DNA of 64,000 nucleotides, taken from the NCBI RefSeq assembly GCF_023151555.2, contig NZ_CP100426.1, forward strand, positions 1,054,001-1,118,000, written 5' to 3'. This DNA comes from Photobacterium sp. CCB-ST2H9 (GTDB lineage: Bacteria > Pseudomonadota > Gammaproteobacteria > Enterobacterales > Vibrionaceae). Positions 36,866 to 46,978 of this stretch are shown here, piece by piece. Position numbers and translations under genes: made by a program. Numbering within the stretch: the stretch's first letter is position 1; every line of letters begins with the position of its first letter. The notes beneath the pieces are model-generated. The model was not told the DNA's origin. It saw nothing but the letters and a program-made list of their open reading frames with translations, and searched no databases.

Positions 36866-37234
36866 CTACCAGTACAGCTTCAATAAAATCGCCAGCCAGA
36901 TCCCGCCGGCAAGAAGCAGCGAAACAAACACTGCCGCAGAACCAATATCTTTTGCACGCCCACTCAGCTCATGAATTTCGCTGCCGATCCGATCAACCAC
37001 AGCTTCAAGCGCAGAGTTCAGCAGCTCCACAATGACAACCAGGAATAAACTGGCAATAAGAAGGATGTGTTCAACGAAACTGACAGGCAGAAAAAATGAG
37101 ATTGCAGTGAGCAGCACAAGCAGACAAATTTCCTGACGGATTGCGGCTTCGTTTTGCCACGCCGCTTTCAGGCCTTGCATCGAATATCCCGTTGCCTTGA
37201 CGATGCGAACCACCCCAGTGTTACCAGGCTTCAT
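36866..37234 (-). CDS. dgkA: Diacylglycerol kinase
   Basis: A 122-residue integral-membrane kinase with three membrane segments. It phosphorylates diacylglycerol to phosphatidic acid using ATP. The signature is VELLNSALEAVVDRIG, with the catalytic Glu, and the N-terminal helix has GLKAAWQNEAAIRQE. It is the first gene of a two-gene operon with the LtaS-like transferase, whose reaction would generate diacylglycerol. Confidence 0.93.
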   Translation of the reverse strand: MKPGNTGVVRIVKATGYSMQGLKAAWQNEAAIRQEICLLVLLTAISFFLPVSFVEHILLIASLFLVVIVELLNSALEAVVDRIGSEIHELSGRAKDIGSAAVFVSLLLAGGIWLAILLKLYW

Positions 37235-37481
37235 AGTGTTCCTTGTCTAATTTTAAAGTCGGACAAAATAGTGAAAAATTGCTTTGATGTCAGCAGCAAG
37301 TTGCTCAGTTATGAGCTTACTCCAATTCAGACTGACCTCGTTTTGTCATTTTGTGATGTTTAACACGCCTCCTGAGATATTTCGTCAGAACATCCAACTC
37401 AAAATGGCCCTATCCTGACGACAGTTCCTTAAGAATGCCTTAAGAATTGAAAACTCCCGGCCCAATGCTGAACCAGGTCCG

Positions 37482-37934
37482 CTAAACGGGGAGCTGCCGG
37501 CCGGTTTTCACCGTCCTGATCGCCAGATTGGTATGGATATCCTTCACCATCGTTAACATCTGAAGCTGACGGACAAAAGCCTCGTAATGCGGCAAATCTC
37601 TGGCGACCACCTCGAGCAGGTAGTCGTAAGCGCCTGAGATAACATGCGCACTGATCACTTCGGTCATTTCACACATCACTTTCTCAAATGCATCAATCGG
37701 CTGATCATTATGGTTATTCAGGCTGACATTCACGAAAAACGTCATCATCAGTCCCAGCTTTTGCCTGTCCAGAGTGGCCTGATATCCAGAAATGATGCCG
37801 TCTGATTCCAGTTTTTTAATTCGTCTGGCACAGGGCGACACAGACAGACCGACTTTATCGGCGATCTCTGCCGTACTTTGTCGCGCATCGCGTTGAATTT
37901 CCTGCAAAATCTGCTTGTCTTTTTTATCCATCAT
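37482..37934 (-). CDS. Lrp/AsnC family transcriptional regulator
   Basis: A 150-residue regulator with an N-terminal HTH (DKKDKQILQEIQRDARQSTAEIADKVGLSVSPCARRIKKL) and a C-terminal RAM ligand domain (VISGAYDYLLEVVARDLPHYE). Divergent from an EamA-family exporter gene 190 bases away, a frequent pairing in which the regulator controls export of an amino acid or metabolite. Confidence 0.9.
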   Translation of the reverse strand: MMDKKDKQILQEIQRDARQSTAEIADKVGLSVSPCARRIKKLESDGIISGYQATLDRQKLGLMMTFFVNVSLNNHNDQPIDAFEKVMCEMTEVISAHVISGAYDYLLEVVARDLPHYEAFVRQLQMLTMVKDIHTNLAIRTVKTGRQLPV

Positions 37935-38121
37935 CCTTGCTGCCTGCGTTCTGTCACTGAATCGTCAACGACGTTTGTTTGGGGAAAGAGAAAACAAACT
38001 AAAATTGGATGAAATATTAGTAATATTTACCAAAAATAAAAACAATGAGGGCTGATTTTGCCAACATTTCTCACTGAGATTTGTTGATACTGGAGATATC
38101 TCAACAGTCAGGATAACACCA

Positions 38122-39057
38122 ATGCAAAAATCCGCCTCTACACTGCTGACAGGGCTGTCAGCGATGATGATCACATTGCTGATCTGGTCCGGTTTTTTCC
38201 TTTCGCTTCGTGCCTCCACGCATTCAAATCTCACCACAGCTGACATCGCTCTGATTCGCTTCGTTCCGGCAGCTGTACTGTTCAGCTGGTTATGCCGGTA
38301 CAAGTTCAGACGCATCCTTCAGACACCGAAACGCTATTTGCTCCTGATCTGCTGGGGAGCTGGCCTGCCTTATTTTTTAATTGCCGGACAAGGCTTACAG
38401 TATGTTCCGGTTGCTGATGGCGCTTCACTGATCCCCGGAATCCTGCCGCTGTTTGTTTCAGGGATTGCAGTTTTCTGTTACCGGGAGACCATTTCACCAG
38501 CCCGAAAAGCCGGACTGGTGCTTATCGCCACTGGTGTCGCGGGGTTTGTAGCCAAGTCATTCGCTGCAGGCCAGCCTGGTATGCTGCTCGGATACAGCAT
38601 TTTGTTGTTTGCCAGTTTCAGTTGGGCGTGGTTTACCATCGCGATGCGATTATCCGGACTCACTGCGATGGAGGGCGCTGCTGTCATTGCCATTTCAGGC
38701 TGCCTTTTATTAGCGGCAGGCGCTCTGAGTGGTCAAATGTCCTTCAATCTGCTGGCTGCAGACCATCATGAGGTGTTTTATCATTTTCTGGTGCAGGGGG
38801 TCGGGGTCGGTATTATTTCCAGTCTTTGTTATACCATGGCAATTTCAAGGCTGGGGGCAGAAGTCAGTGCAGCTCTGGGCTCATTTACGCCAGTCCTGGC
38901 CGCTTTAATGGCCATTCCTTTATTCTCTGAACCGCTGACGGAACAAACCATGCTGGCGATGGCGCTGATTGTGATGGGTGCTCTGGCTGCCAGTGAAGTA
39001 CTGTCCGTTCAACAGGGCAGCCTGCTGAAAAAATTACGCAGACAACGCGCGGGGTGA
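38122..39057 (+). CDS. EamA/DMT family transporter
   Basis: A 311-residue membrane protein with ten hydrophobic segments in two EamA repeats (residues about 10-145 and 155-295), as in RhaT/YdcZ-type exporters. The first repeat has LIWSGFFLSLRASTHSNLT. It probably exports an amino acid or small metabolite under control of the divergent Lrp-type gene; both points are inferred. The C-terminus is basic (LKKLRRQRAG). Confidence 0.88.
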   Translation: MQKSASTLLTGLSAMMITLLIWSGFFLSLRASTHSNLTTADIALIRFVPAAVLFSWLCRYKFRRILQTPKRYLLLICWGAGLPYFLIAGQGLQYVPVADGASLIPGILPLFVSGIAVFCYRETISPARKAGLVLIATGVAGFVAKSFAAGQPGMLLGYSILLFASFSWAWFTIAMRLSGLTAMEGAAVIAISGCLLLAAGALSGQMSFNLLAADHHEVFYHFLVQGVGVGIISSLCYTMAISRLGAEVSAALGSFTPVLAALMAIPLFSEPLTEQTMLAMALIVMGALAASEVLSVQQGSLLKKLRRQRAG

Positions 39058-39059
39058 AA

Positions 39060-39266
39060 TTAGGCCACCCCCATCATGCTTTTATATGTCTCGACGGACT
39101 GCTCAAAAAAAGCACGTTCGTCGTCATCAGCAATTTTTTCAGCCTGATTAAAAAACACCTCCGGACCAGCTTTGCCGTTTTTCAGCTGCCAAACGGCATA
39201 AGCTGCCTGTTTATCCAGTTCCACTCGGTTTTTTTCTGAATCCGACAGCAAACACAAATTATGCAT
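39060..39266 (-). CDS. DUF3283-type small protein
   Basis: A 68-residue soluble protein (EKNRVELDKQAAYAVWQLKNGKAGPEVFF). It matches the short DUF3283 proteins I recall from Vibrio and Photobacterium, supporting the family assignment of the organism. Convergent with the EamA transporter gene, three bases apart. Function unknown. Confidence 0.75.
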   Translation of the reverse strand: MHNLCLLSDSEKNRVELDKQAAYAVWQLKNGKAGPEVFFNQAEKIADDDERAFFEQSVETYKSMMGVA

Positions 39267-39372
39267 GATGTATCCCTAAAGTGAGGTGTGAGTCGCTTAA
39301 GGTCGACATAGTATCGAATTTCGTATGAATGTGAAGCCTTTCACTCGCTCAGAAATATCCCGGACACAAAGA

Positions 39373-40017
39373 CTAAAAACCCAGATGTGAAGACACCACC
39401 CAGGTAAACACAACCACGACCACAGTAATCAAAGCTACACTGATCACCGGATTGAGTGTCCGCTGGCTGGGATACCGGATTGCATCCATCACGGATGGTT
39501 CATCGGTATGTCCGCTTCCCGTCCCGGCCTGATTCAGTTGCGACAGTCCTTCAGTGATACAGTCCTCTTCGCTATCAATGACCTGCGCATCAAACCAGCG
39601 CTGGCGATCAACCAAAAGTTCGGCAGGCACTTGACGCGGGGGACCGAATTGTCCGGTTCTGGGTTCTATCACGCTGAGCACCATCAAGTCCCGTGACTCT
39701 CCCCAAACCCAGCAAGGTAAGTAATTGCCCTGAATGTTGACCCGGCAAGGAAATGGATAGGCATCACTGGTCAGCAGCTGATTCACCGGCATCCCGGTAT
39801 GCTGGAGTGCACTGTGTGCACTTTCCAGCCAGGGCTGAATGGCATGACGATACATATTCTGGCGGAGAGGCAGCAAGCGAGACAGGCCACGCAGCACAAA
39901 TGGCTGGTACTCCGATCGGATATGCTGCTGCAGCCATAACTGCTGCGCAGGCTGCGAGTCCTGCAATGCAAGAAACACAGCCTGGCAGGTTTTCTGATAA
40001 CGTTCATAGTTTGTCAT
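39373..40017 (-). CDS. Hypothetical tail-anchored membrane protein
   Basis: A 214-residue protein with a soluble N-terminal part and a single hydrophobic segment at the very C-terminus (VISVALITVVVVVFTWVV). The start MTNYERYQ has GGAGGT four bases upstream; a start six codons earlier is less likely. Function unknown. Confidence 0.72.
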   Translation of the reverse strand: MTNYERYQKTCQAVFLALQDSQPAQQLWLQQHIRSEYQPFVLRGLSRLLPLRQNMYRHAIQPWLESAHSALQHTGMPVNQLLTSDAYPFPCRVNIQGNYLPCWVWGESRDLMVLSVIEPRTGQFGPPRQVPAELLVDRQRWFDAQVIDSEEDCITEGLSQLNQAGTGSGHTDEPSVMDAIRYPSQRTLNPVISVALITVVVVVFTWVVSSHLGF

Positions 40018-40123
40018 ATTCACCTCCGCAGCCACCCTATACCTAAAGTTTAAGTGTTTCTGGTTCGCTGATCGTTGATCTCGCTGCGGGTTTCACGAAG
40101 ATGAGATTTTTTGTGAAACACAG

Positions 40124-40639
40124 TTACAAACTAAAACCTACGCTCAGCAAAATGGCATTATTGTCCACATCGCCCATATCACGGTATTCATAACCCAACG
40201 ACAAATCCAGCAGTGGAATGATCCCTAGTACGAATCCGGCGCCGCCCGCGAATCCCCATCCGTCATCGCTGTGTTTTACCCCGGCCAGCTTGCGATCAAC
40301 TTCGTAATAGTTTCCGCCGGCTCTTGCGTAGATACTGCCGACCAGCAGCGGGATATCGGCCTGCAGCGTAATCGGCACAGACGTATAATCAATGTCGTTT
40401 TTTGCTGTGGTTAAATCTGAATCCACTTCCCCGCTGCCAATAGCCAGCCCGGCATTGACGCTGAAAATACTGGTCAGGCGATATGATGCATCCACACCGT
40501 ATTCATAGCCGTAATCAGAATTGCCATCGTACTCCAGCCGCGCAGCACCAGCGTGCGCGCCAACTGACAATCCCAGAATATCTGCACTGGCTGGCAAGCT
40601 GAGCATTCCGATTGCCAATGACATCCATACTTTTTTCAT
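40124..40639 (-). CDS. Outer-membrane beta-barrel protein
   Basis: A 171-residue porin-like protein with the signal peptide MKKVWMSLAIGMLSLPASA, followed by alternating aromatic/hydrophobic strands of an eight-stranded barrel and the C-terminal AILLSVGFSL. It resembles the OmpX/OmpW-like or YfaZ types of small barrels. An ATG two codons earlier (40645) is an alternative start. Confidence 0.8.
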   Translation of the reverse strand: MKKVWMSLAIGMLSLPASADILGLSVGAHAGAARLEYDGNSDYGYEYGVDASYRLTSIFSVNAGLAIGSGEVDSDLTTAKNDIDYTSVPITLQADIPLLVGSIYARAGGNYYEVDRKLAGVKHSDDGWGFAGGAGFVLGIIPLLDLSLGYEYRDMGDVDNNAILLSVGFSL

Positions 40640-41186
40640 GGTCATGATCCCTTCGAAGAAAAAGTCCAAAACAGTCTGTGCCCCATAAACCTTTAGTCCA
40701 TTTATCCACTTTCGCCAACTAAAGCTGCCGGAAAAACAATCAGATACTGGCAATTTTCATGACTCTGTCACAAACACAGTTTTTCCTCTCGTAAAAATGA
40801 AATCGATTACACTTGTGTGATTGTAAAACTTTCAGGCACTTCCCGTCGTCAAAGTATTAAAATTCAAAGTTTTTGCATTAAATTACTGTTAAAAAAAGAA
40901 ATAATGCTTATTGAGTATTTTCATTCCTCACTTTTTGAGTCCAGAAAATCGAATAAAAAGCAAACGATTCGCTTCATGCTTTCAACAGAATTAGTAAGTA
41001 ATGCTGGATTACACCGCAGATAATCAATAAAATGTGATCGATTTCAAAAGTTAAGGGGCATAACTTTCCTAGACTGGCCCCAGATTCAACGACAGCCTTT
41101 TGGCATGCTTTCATTTATTGCCGCCGCTGTGTTGAAGTTTTTCAGACAAGATGTACCGCTGAGTACGACATACAGAGGGTAAACAC
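40640..41186. other. Long AT-rich intergenic region upstream of xapX-deoD
   Basis: About 550 bases with no convincing gene; the open frames present lack ribosome sites. It holds the divergent promoters and a CRP-like site at 41033-41048. The remainder shows nothing recognisable. Confidence 0.5.
41033..41048 (+). promoter_or_regulatory. Putative CRP site upstream of xapX-deoD
   Basis: TGTGATCGATTTCAAA matches the CRP pattern TGTGA-N6-TCACA with a perfect left half and a partial right half. Nucleoside catabolism genes are commonly under CRP control. Confidence 0.45.
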
Positions 41187-41357
41187 ATGAACGAGATTCT
41201 GCTCGCAACTGTTGCAGGATTAATTGTAGGACTGTTCTTCAGTGCGGTGAAGCTGCCATTACCAGCGCCACCTGTTCTGCCTGGTATTATGGGTATCGTT
41301 GGTGTTTACCTCGGTGGTATTGCGTACCAGGCAGTAGTTGAACGTTTCTTTTCATAA
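41187..41357 (+). CDS. XapX domain small membrane protein
   Basis: A 56-residue protein with two membrane segments separated by a Pro-rich turn (KLPLPAPPVLPGIMG), the hallmark of XapX/DUF1427. AGAGGG precedes the ATG. It lies 33 bases before deoD, as in other Vibrionaceae, so it is probably co-transcribed. Its role in nucleoside metabolism is presumed from this linkage. Confidence 0.85.
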   Translation: MNEILLATVAGLIVGLFFSAVKLPLPAPPVLPGIMGIVGVYLGGIAYQAVVERFFS

Positions 41358-41390
41358 CTTTTTTTACGAATAACTTGTCAGGAGTCCGCT

Positions 41391-42101
41391 ATGGCAACCC
41401 CGCATATCAATGCTGAACTTGGTGATTTTGCAGAAACTGTACTGATGCCAGGTGACCCGCTGCGCGCGAAACTGATCGCCGAAACATACCTGGAAGATGC
41501 TAAAGAAGTGTGTAATGTCCGAAACATGTTCGGCTACACCGGCACTTACAAAGGGAAGAAGCTTTCTGTCATGGGCCATGGTATGGGTATCCCATCCTGC
41601 TCAATCTATGTACACGAACTGATCAAAGATTTCGGCGTGAAAAACGTTATTCGTATCGGTAGCTGCGGTACTGTGAGCGATGATATCAAACTAATGGATA
41701 TCGTGATCGCAATGGGCGCATCAACTGACTCGAAAGTAAACCGCATCCGTTTCAATAACCATGACTTCGCAGCCATCGCAGATTACCATCTGCTGGAAAC
41801 TGCAGTGACTGAAGCACGTGAGCAAAATGTACCGGTTCGCGTTGGTAACGTCTTCTCTGCTGATCTGTTCTACAGCCCTGAAGCTGACCTGTTCGACAAA
41901 ATGAACAAACTGAACATTCTGGGTGTCGACATGGAAGCGGCCGGTATCTACGGCGTTGCTGCTGAGCTGGGCGCAAAAGCACTGACGATTCTGACTGTTT
42001 CAGATCACATTACCCGTGGTGAGCACCTGAGCTCTGACGACCGTCAGAAATCTTTCCACGCGATGATGCAGGTTGCTCTGGAAACCGCGATCAAAATCTG
42101 A
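41391..42101 (+). CDS. deoD: Purine-nucleoside phosphorylase, DeoD type
   Basis: A 236-residue hexameric enzyme that cleaves purine (deoxy)ribonucleosides with phosphate. Phosphate-site residues are in [11 protein letters not shown] and IRIGSCGTV, purine-site residues in [15 protein letters not shown] and the catalytic Asp in VSDHITRGE. Second gene of the xapX operon. Codon use is that of a highly expressed gene. Confidence 0.95.
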   Translation: MATPHINAELGDFAETVLMPGDPLRAKLIAETYLEDAKEVCNVRNMFGYTGTYKGKKLSVMGHGMGIPSCSIYVHELIKDFGVKNVIRIGSCGTVSDDIKLMDIVIAMGASTDSKVNRIRFNNHDFAAIADYHLLETAVTEAREQNVPVRVGNVFSADLFYSPEADLFDKMNKLNILGVDMEAAGIYGVAAELGAKALTILTVSDHITRGEHLSSDDRQKSFHAMMQVALETAIKI

Positions 42102-42308
42102 TGCGGCACCGTTCTGACCTGCCCGTCGGGCGGGTTCAGAATGGCAAAGGCGGCCCATAAAGTCGCCTGAAACCCAAGGATTAGTCAGCTCAAGCAAGGC
42201 ATCCCGCCTGTCGCAGCTCAATATTTTGTAATATGTGGCGTCTTACACAATTTGAAGCGGGTAACCCCGGGCGACATTGCAATGCCTGACCGTTTGGGCC
42301 AACTAATG

Positions 42309-42350
42309 GGTGCTGAGTCATCGTAAGCGGTAATGACTCGGCACCTTTTT
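42309..42350 (+). terminator. Strong terminator 200 bases downstream of deoD
   Basis: A 13-base stem, GGTGCTGAGTCAT (42309-42321) with ATGACTCGGCACC (42333-42345), contains one G-U pair and is followed by TTTTT. The long untranslated stretch from 42102 to here is unusual for a plain terminator. Confidence 0.85.
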
Positions 42351-42376
42351 CTATGATGTTATCGGAGTGGGGCTCG

Positions 42377-43858
42377 ATGATGACCAGCCAAAGACAATCT
42401 GCATCATTGCCGCCAGCCAGTGGCCAATGGCAGTTTAATCATTGCAAAACGGTCCATTGCCGCAATTTTGGCTCCCATAATCCCGACGATTACATCATTC
42501 AGCTGACCAACCCAAACCGTCCTTCATTCATCTGCAAAGAATGCGGTGCATTTCCGCCGTTGATCAGTAATCAGAGTGTGGTCGCCGAATGGCGGTACCT
42601 CAAACTTCAGCAAAGCTGCGGATTACCCGCCTGTAACAACCTGAACTGTGAAAATCTGGGGCTGCCGGTGCTGACTCACCGCCACCTCTATCACGCCTTT
42701 GGCTACAGTGGTGATCGTCAGCGGTATCGCTGCAAATCCTGTCAGACAACCTTTGTCGATCGCTGGTCCGGTTTTAATCCCAAGCATCAGGTTCAGCAAA
42801 AACTGCTTGCACTGCTGTTTACCGGTCACCCGATCCGGGATATCTGCCGGCGCCTGAGCATGAATCCGAAAACCTTCTATGATCAGCTCAACCATATTGC
42901 CAGCCGTTGCCGACGACAGTTGTCTGTATTCGATGCCCGTCTGTTACAAAACCGATCGCAACTGGCACTGGCCTGTACGCTCAGTCCGTTACAGCCTCAT
43001 GCTGAGAACGGAGTAAACTGGATTGCCAGCTGTGAAGCTCATTCCGGGTACGTCCTCAGCCAGCATATCAATTACCATCCGGAAGATACGGGTGACGCTG
43101 CGGCAATTCATGATCCGTACAGCCCCAATGCCCGCTTCATGGCAAAACCCACCCAGACGGCGACGGTCTCTGCACCTGTCACGACTCAGGGTTTACTGGC
43201 TCAGGTTGATGCGAAATACCGTGAGGTGCTGTCGAGGCCACATCTGGAAGACCCAACCAGTGCTCTGAAGCTGAGCCACTTTCCGGCCAAAGGCAAACTG
43301 GTGCGGCCGCAATACGCAACCTACGCACATTTTCTGCAGTTAAACGAACTGGTCAGCGAAGACACCCAGCTCATGCTGTTTATGCCGCAGGAACCTTTAT
43401 TACGTTCCGCTTGCCTGTCTGTTTTTCTGGAGCGGATTCGTTCCGGCACCATTGAGCCTGTCTATGTCGAAGAAGATCACGATTGGCCGCAAGGACAGCC
43501 AGCAGGCAGAATCGATATCGTGCTGCTCGGATGGTGGCGTGACCGGTGGGCATTCACTCGCATTGATCAGGTCAGTAAAGGGATCTGCCATTTGGGCGGA
43601 GAAAAAGATAATGAAGCCCGGTGGCTGCAACTGGCTTCGCACAGGGCTGTCGACGAGTATCAGCAACGCTTTTATCAGCAGTTCGCACAATTGGTGGACG
43701 AACCGCGCCGCAAAGCGCGGCCCGGGGGATTGCTGCCTTTGCTGGATATTTACCGCGCGTGGCATAACCTGTGTCGTCAGGATCGTCAAGGCATGACCCC
43801 GGCACAGCAACTCAGGCTGTTACGCTCCCCGTTAACTCTGGAGCAATTACTGAACTAA
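42377..43858 (+). CDS. InsA-like zinc-finger protein, probably a domesticated transposase relative
   Basis: A 493-residue protein. The N-terminal part has zinc-finger pairs resembling IS1 InsA (FICKECGAFPPL; YRCKSCQTTFVDRW) and a following HTH (DICRRLSMNPKTFYDQLNHIA). The C-terminal half is unlike IS1 transposase and no terminal inverted repeats flank the gene. It therefore looks like a fixed chromosomal DNA-binding protein of Vibrionaceae. GGAG nine bases upstream supports ATG 42377 over 42353. Function unknown. Confidence 0.75.
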   Translation: MMTSQRQSASLPPASGQWQFNHCKTVHCRNFGSHNPDDYIIQLTNPNRPSFICKECGAFPPLISNQSVVAEWRYLKLQQSCGLPACNNLNCENLGLPVLTHRHLYHAFGYSGDRQRYRCKSCQTTFVDRWSGFNPKHQVQQKLLALLFTGHPIRDICRRLSMNPKTFYDQLNHIASRCRRQLSVFDARLLQNRSQLALACTLSPLQPHAENGVNWIASCEAHSGYVLSQHINYHPEDTGDAAAIHDPYSPNARFMAKPTQTATVSAPVTTQGLLAQVDAKYREVLSRPHLEDPTSALKLSHFPAKGKLVRPQYATYAHFLQLNELVSEDTQLMLFMPQEPLLRSACLSVFLERIRSGTIEPVYVEEDHDWPQGQPAGRIDIVLLGWWRDRWAFTRIDQVSKGICHLGGEKDNEARWLQLASHRAVDEYQQRFYQQFAQLVDEPRRKARPGGLLPLLDIYRAWHNLCRQDRQGMTPAQQLRLLRSPLTLEQLLN

Positions 43859-44171
43859 TCCATGGTAAAACGCTGCTTACCCGAGTCAATCCATAATTAT
43901 TGTCTGGCGCCTTTGCCGCCCCATTCAATGACCTGAGCGGGTAAACATCCTGCCGATATCCATTATCCCGGAATACAGAGTTTCGAATCACATCTCGCTG
44001 CACTCATTTTTTTGAAGTGGCAGGAATCTCCGGAAACCGATACAAATAAGAATCGCCTGTCCCTCAAATCGGTAATATCGCTGCTCAGCTCTCTTCTCCG
44101 CACACTCACTCTTTGGCATAGTCATACTTTGAGAGTATGCTTCGATTAAGTCGCGAATCAATCGAGGTCAA
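43859..44171. other. Intergenic region before the hybrid kinase
   Basis: About 310 bases holding presumably the promoter of the kinase gene. I see no operator, repeat or terminator in it. Confidence 0.5.
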
Positions 44172-46937
44172 ATGGTGATAAGGATTGTCCCCAACCGAAT
44201 AAAACCGATTCTTCTGGTCAGCATGTTGGCTGTCGGAATCATTCCGTCCTATATCTATGGTTGGATCAGCAGTGAAAAACTCAATGAAGTTGCACTGGAC
44301 AGAATCGCCAACGGAATTAATGCGCGAAATACGATTGCAGCGCAAAGTCTTGACCAGACTTACACCCTCAGGCTGAAAAACCTCTACCTGCTCAGCCAGT
44401 CTCCGATGTTTTCCCGACCCTCGTCGCAAATCAGCCAGTTCTTTTACAATTTCAGCCAGACCGATACTTCATTCGCAGCCATGCATCAGATACGGCAGCA
44501 GGACGGGCAATACTATCTGGCCGCAAGCTCCAAAGAAATGACATCCATCGATACCATTGATGTTCCTGATTTAGCCGCAATTGACACAGCACTCACCCAA
44601 AACCAGAGCGAAAAATATATTTCACATCCTCAAGTCAAAAACAGTGAAGCCACTGCTTTTCTGGCCAAAAAAATCCGTCAGCAACCCGATGGTTTCCTGC
44701 TGATCGAATATAAGATGGATGACATTAAGCTGCAGCTGAAAAAATTAGGGAGTGAAGTCAGCAGCACGGATAATATTTACCTGACCGACATTGAAGGAAA
44801 TTTACTCATCACCAGTGATGACTCCCCCCAGTCTCTGAAACAATACCAACAATTTTATCTGGAGAATTTACTGACCGATCCGGGCAAAAGCACATCATTC
44901 CTGCCATTCAAGCTCGGGATCAACTATTACAACAATCCGGACGGCGAAGCGATGATTGCCGCGGTTGTTCCTTCTCAGACCAAAGACGCAAATGGCTTGC
45001 CCATCTGGGCTCTGGTTACACTGACATCACAGGATAATGCCATCAGCATTATTGATGAACTTCATCATTTTCTGCTGCTCGCATTAGCCATGGTCAGCGT
45101 GTTTATTTTATTGCTTTCTATCGGTCTGACGAAACGCATTACCGACCCGATTGCAAAGCTGACCCGTTTTGCGTCACAATTTCGTTTGGGGAATTATCAG
45201 CGCAACCCCCACTTTGAAGGCCCTTACGAATTTCAGGTTCTTCATGATGCACTCAACCAGGGCACAGACAAAATTTACGCCGATACCAAACGGCTGAATC
45301 AGGCACTGGAAAAAGCCAAAGCGGCCGACAAAGCGAAATCAGCTTTTCTCGCAAATCTGTCCCATGAAATCCGTACGCCCATGAACGGGATGCTGGGTTT
45401 GTCGCAATTGCTGCTGAAAACAGAGCTGACCCCGGAGCAGGAGCATCATCTCCACACGCTGCTTGAATCCGGTAAGCATATGATGACTCTGCTCAATGAT
45501 ATTCTGGACTTTTCAAAAATCGAGCAGGGACAACTCAAGCTGGATAAAACCCATTTCCAGTTTACCGATCTGGTCGGTGCAATCGAGAGTACATATTTCT
45601 CACTGGCGAAAGAAAAAGGACTCTCATTTCACATTGATTGTGGATTTCCGCAGGAAACCTGGTTTTATGCAGATAAATCCCGTATCCGGCAGATTCTCTT
45701 CAACCTCATCAGTAATGCCATCAAGTTCACCGATAAAGGTGAAGTCCGGGTTCGCATGAGCCTGACCCATTTACCGAATGAACAGAAACAACAGCTCAAC
45801 ATTGTGACAGAAGATACCGGCATCGGCATTGCCCCGGAGCGTATCACACACATTTTTGACCCTTTTGCACAGGCTGAAGTCTCAACCAGTCGCCGTTACG
45901 GCGGCACAGGTCTGGGCCTGAGTATCGTTCGTCAGCTGGCACAACTGATGGATGGTGATGTTGTACTGACCAGCACCCCGGGCGTTGGTACTCATGTCAC
46001 GGTCAGCCTTTGCCTGGAGAATGGTATTCCTCAGGAAGAGCTGATTGAACATATTGAGATTGATAAAAAGGCATTTGCCGGGCTGAACGTTCTGGTGGTT
46101 GAAGACAATCACCTGAACGTGCTGATCATGGAAAGTTTCCTGAAACAGTGGGGCTTCCACACATTCACCGCTGAAAATGGCCTTGAAGCGCTGACGATGA
46201 TTCAGAGCCAGACATTTGATCTGGTCCTGATGGATAATCATATGCCGGTCATGGATGGTCTGGAATCCACCCGCCGAATTCGGGCATTGCCTGAACCCTG
46301 TTGTATCGTGCCGATTTTTGCCTGCACCGCCGATGCATTTGAAGAAACCCAGCAGAATATGCTCAATGCCGGTGTTGACTGTGTCATTACCAAACCGCTG
46401 GATGAACGGAAACTGCTGGATGCCCTGCAACGCTTCCGGCATCGTATTGATTACATGGCATCCTTAAGACAACGTGCACTCACGCAGCCAGATTTCAGCC
46501 ATCAGTCCGTATTCAGTGATCCGGTTTTCAATACCGATATTCTGACGATCCCTGAAACACAGGAGCACAAGGAAAACAACCTGGAACAGTTTACCCTGAT
46601 CGCAATGGATGAATTGTCGGAGATGCTGGATCATGACTTGAGCATGATTGCACAATTCCTCATCATCTTCGCTGATGATCACCAGGATTATGACCTGAAA
46701 ATCCGCCAGGCAATTGCTGAAGGAGATCAAAAAGAGGCCATCTTACTCAGCCACACCTTAAAAGGTGCATCCGCCAGCCTCTGCGCTCACTCACTCAGCG
46801 AGGCAGCGATGATCGTTGAAACAACACTCAAAGACGGACAAACCCCGTCAGAGGCGGAGCTTTCGGCGCTATCCAATGCCTTGCAGGCCCTCTGCACTGA
46901 AATCCGGAGTCTGTTGGAAACGACAACCTTCGTGTAA
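44172..46937 (+). CDS. Hybrid sensor histidine kinase (HK-REC-HPt)
   Basis: A 921-residue membrane phosphorelay sensor. Order: N-terminal membrane segment (about 11-29), a periplasmic dCache-like sensor (35-290), second membrane segment (300-319), a linker/HAMP-like segment, HisKA with His398 in [14 protein letters not shown], HATPase with N-box LISNAIKF and G-boxes EDTGIGI and GGTGLGLSI, a receiver with Asp688 in LVLMDNHMP, and an HPt with His861 in [13 protein letters not shown]. It therefore carries a full His-Asp-His relay and needs an external response regulator, none of which is adjacent. Ligand unknown. Confidence 0.93.
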   Translation: MVIRIVPNRIKPILLVSMLAVGIIPSYIYGWISSEKLNEVALDRIANGINARNTIAAQSLDQTYTLRLKNLYLLSQSPMFSRPSSQISQFFYNFSQTDTSFAAMHQIRQQDGQYYLAASSKEMTSIDTIDVPDLAAIDTALTQNQSEKYISHPQVKNSEATAFLAKKIRQQPDGFLLIEYKMDDIKLQLKKLGSEVSSTDNIYLTDIEGNLLITSDDSPQSLKQYQQFYLENLLTDPGKSTSFLPFKLGINYYNNPDGEAMIAAVVPSQTKDANGLPIWALVTLTSQDNAISIIDELHHFLLLALAMVSVFILLLSIGLTKRITDPIAKLTRFASQFRLGNYQRNPHFEGPYEFQVLHDALNQGTDKIYADTKRLNQALEKAKAADKAKSAFLANLSHEIRTPMNGMLGLSQLLLKTELTPEQEHHLHTLLESGKHMMTLLNDILDFSKIEQGQLKLDKTHFQFTDLVGAIESTYFSLAKEKGLSFHIDCGFPQETWFYADKSRIRQILFNLISNAIKFTDKGEVRVRMSLTHLPNEQKQQLNIVTEDTGIGIAPERITHIFDPFAQAEVSTSRRYGGTGLGLSIVRQLAQLMDGDVVLTSTPGVGTHVTVSLCLENGIPQEELIEHIEIDKKAFAGLNVLVVEDNHLNVLIMESFLKQWGFHTFTAENGLEALTMIQSQTFDLVLMDNHMPVMDGLESTRRIRALPEPCCIVPIFACTADAFEETQQNMLNAGVDCVITKPLDERKLLDALQRFRHRIDYMASLRQRALTQPDFSHQSVFSDPVFNTDILTIPETQEHKENNLEQFTLIAMDELSEMLDHDLSMIAQFLIIFADDHQDYDLKIRQAIAEGDQKEAILLSHTLKGASASLCAHSLSEAAMIVETTLKDGQTPSEAELSALSNALQALCTEIRSLLETTTFV

Positions 46938-46944
46938 TCTCCCC

Positions 46945-46978
46945 GGCTCATCAATCATCTGTTGATGAGCCAATTTTT
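46945..46978 (+). terminator. Terminator after the hybrid kinase
   Basis: GGCTCATCAA (46945-46954) pairs with TTGATGAGCC (46962-46971), followed by AATTTTT. Confidence 0.85.

Noticed and set aside
40817..41023. 68-codon plus-strand frame in the long AT-rich gap before xapX
   Set aside because: Basic, low-complexity translation with no ribosome site; more likely non-coding.
42377..43858. Active IS1-family insertion sequence
   Set aside because: Only the zinc finger resembles InsA; no inverted repeats, target duplication or InsB-like frame was seen.
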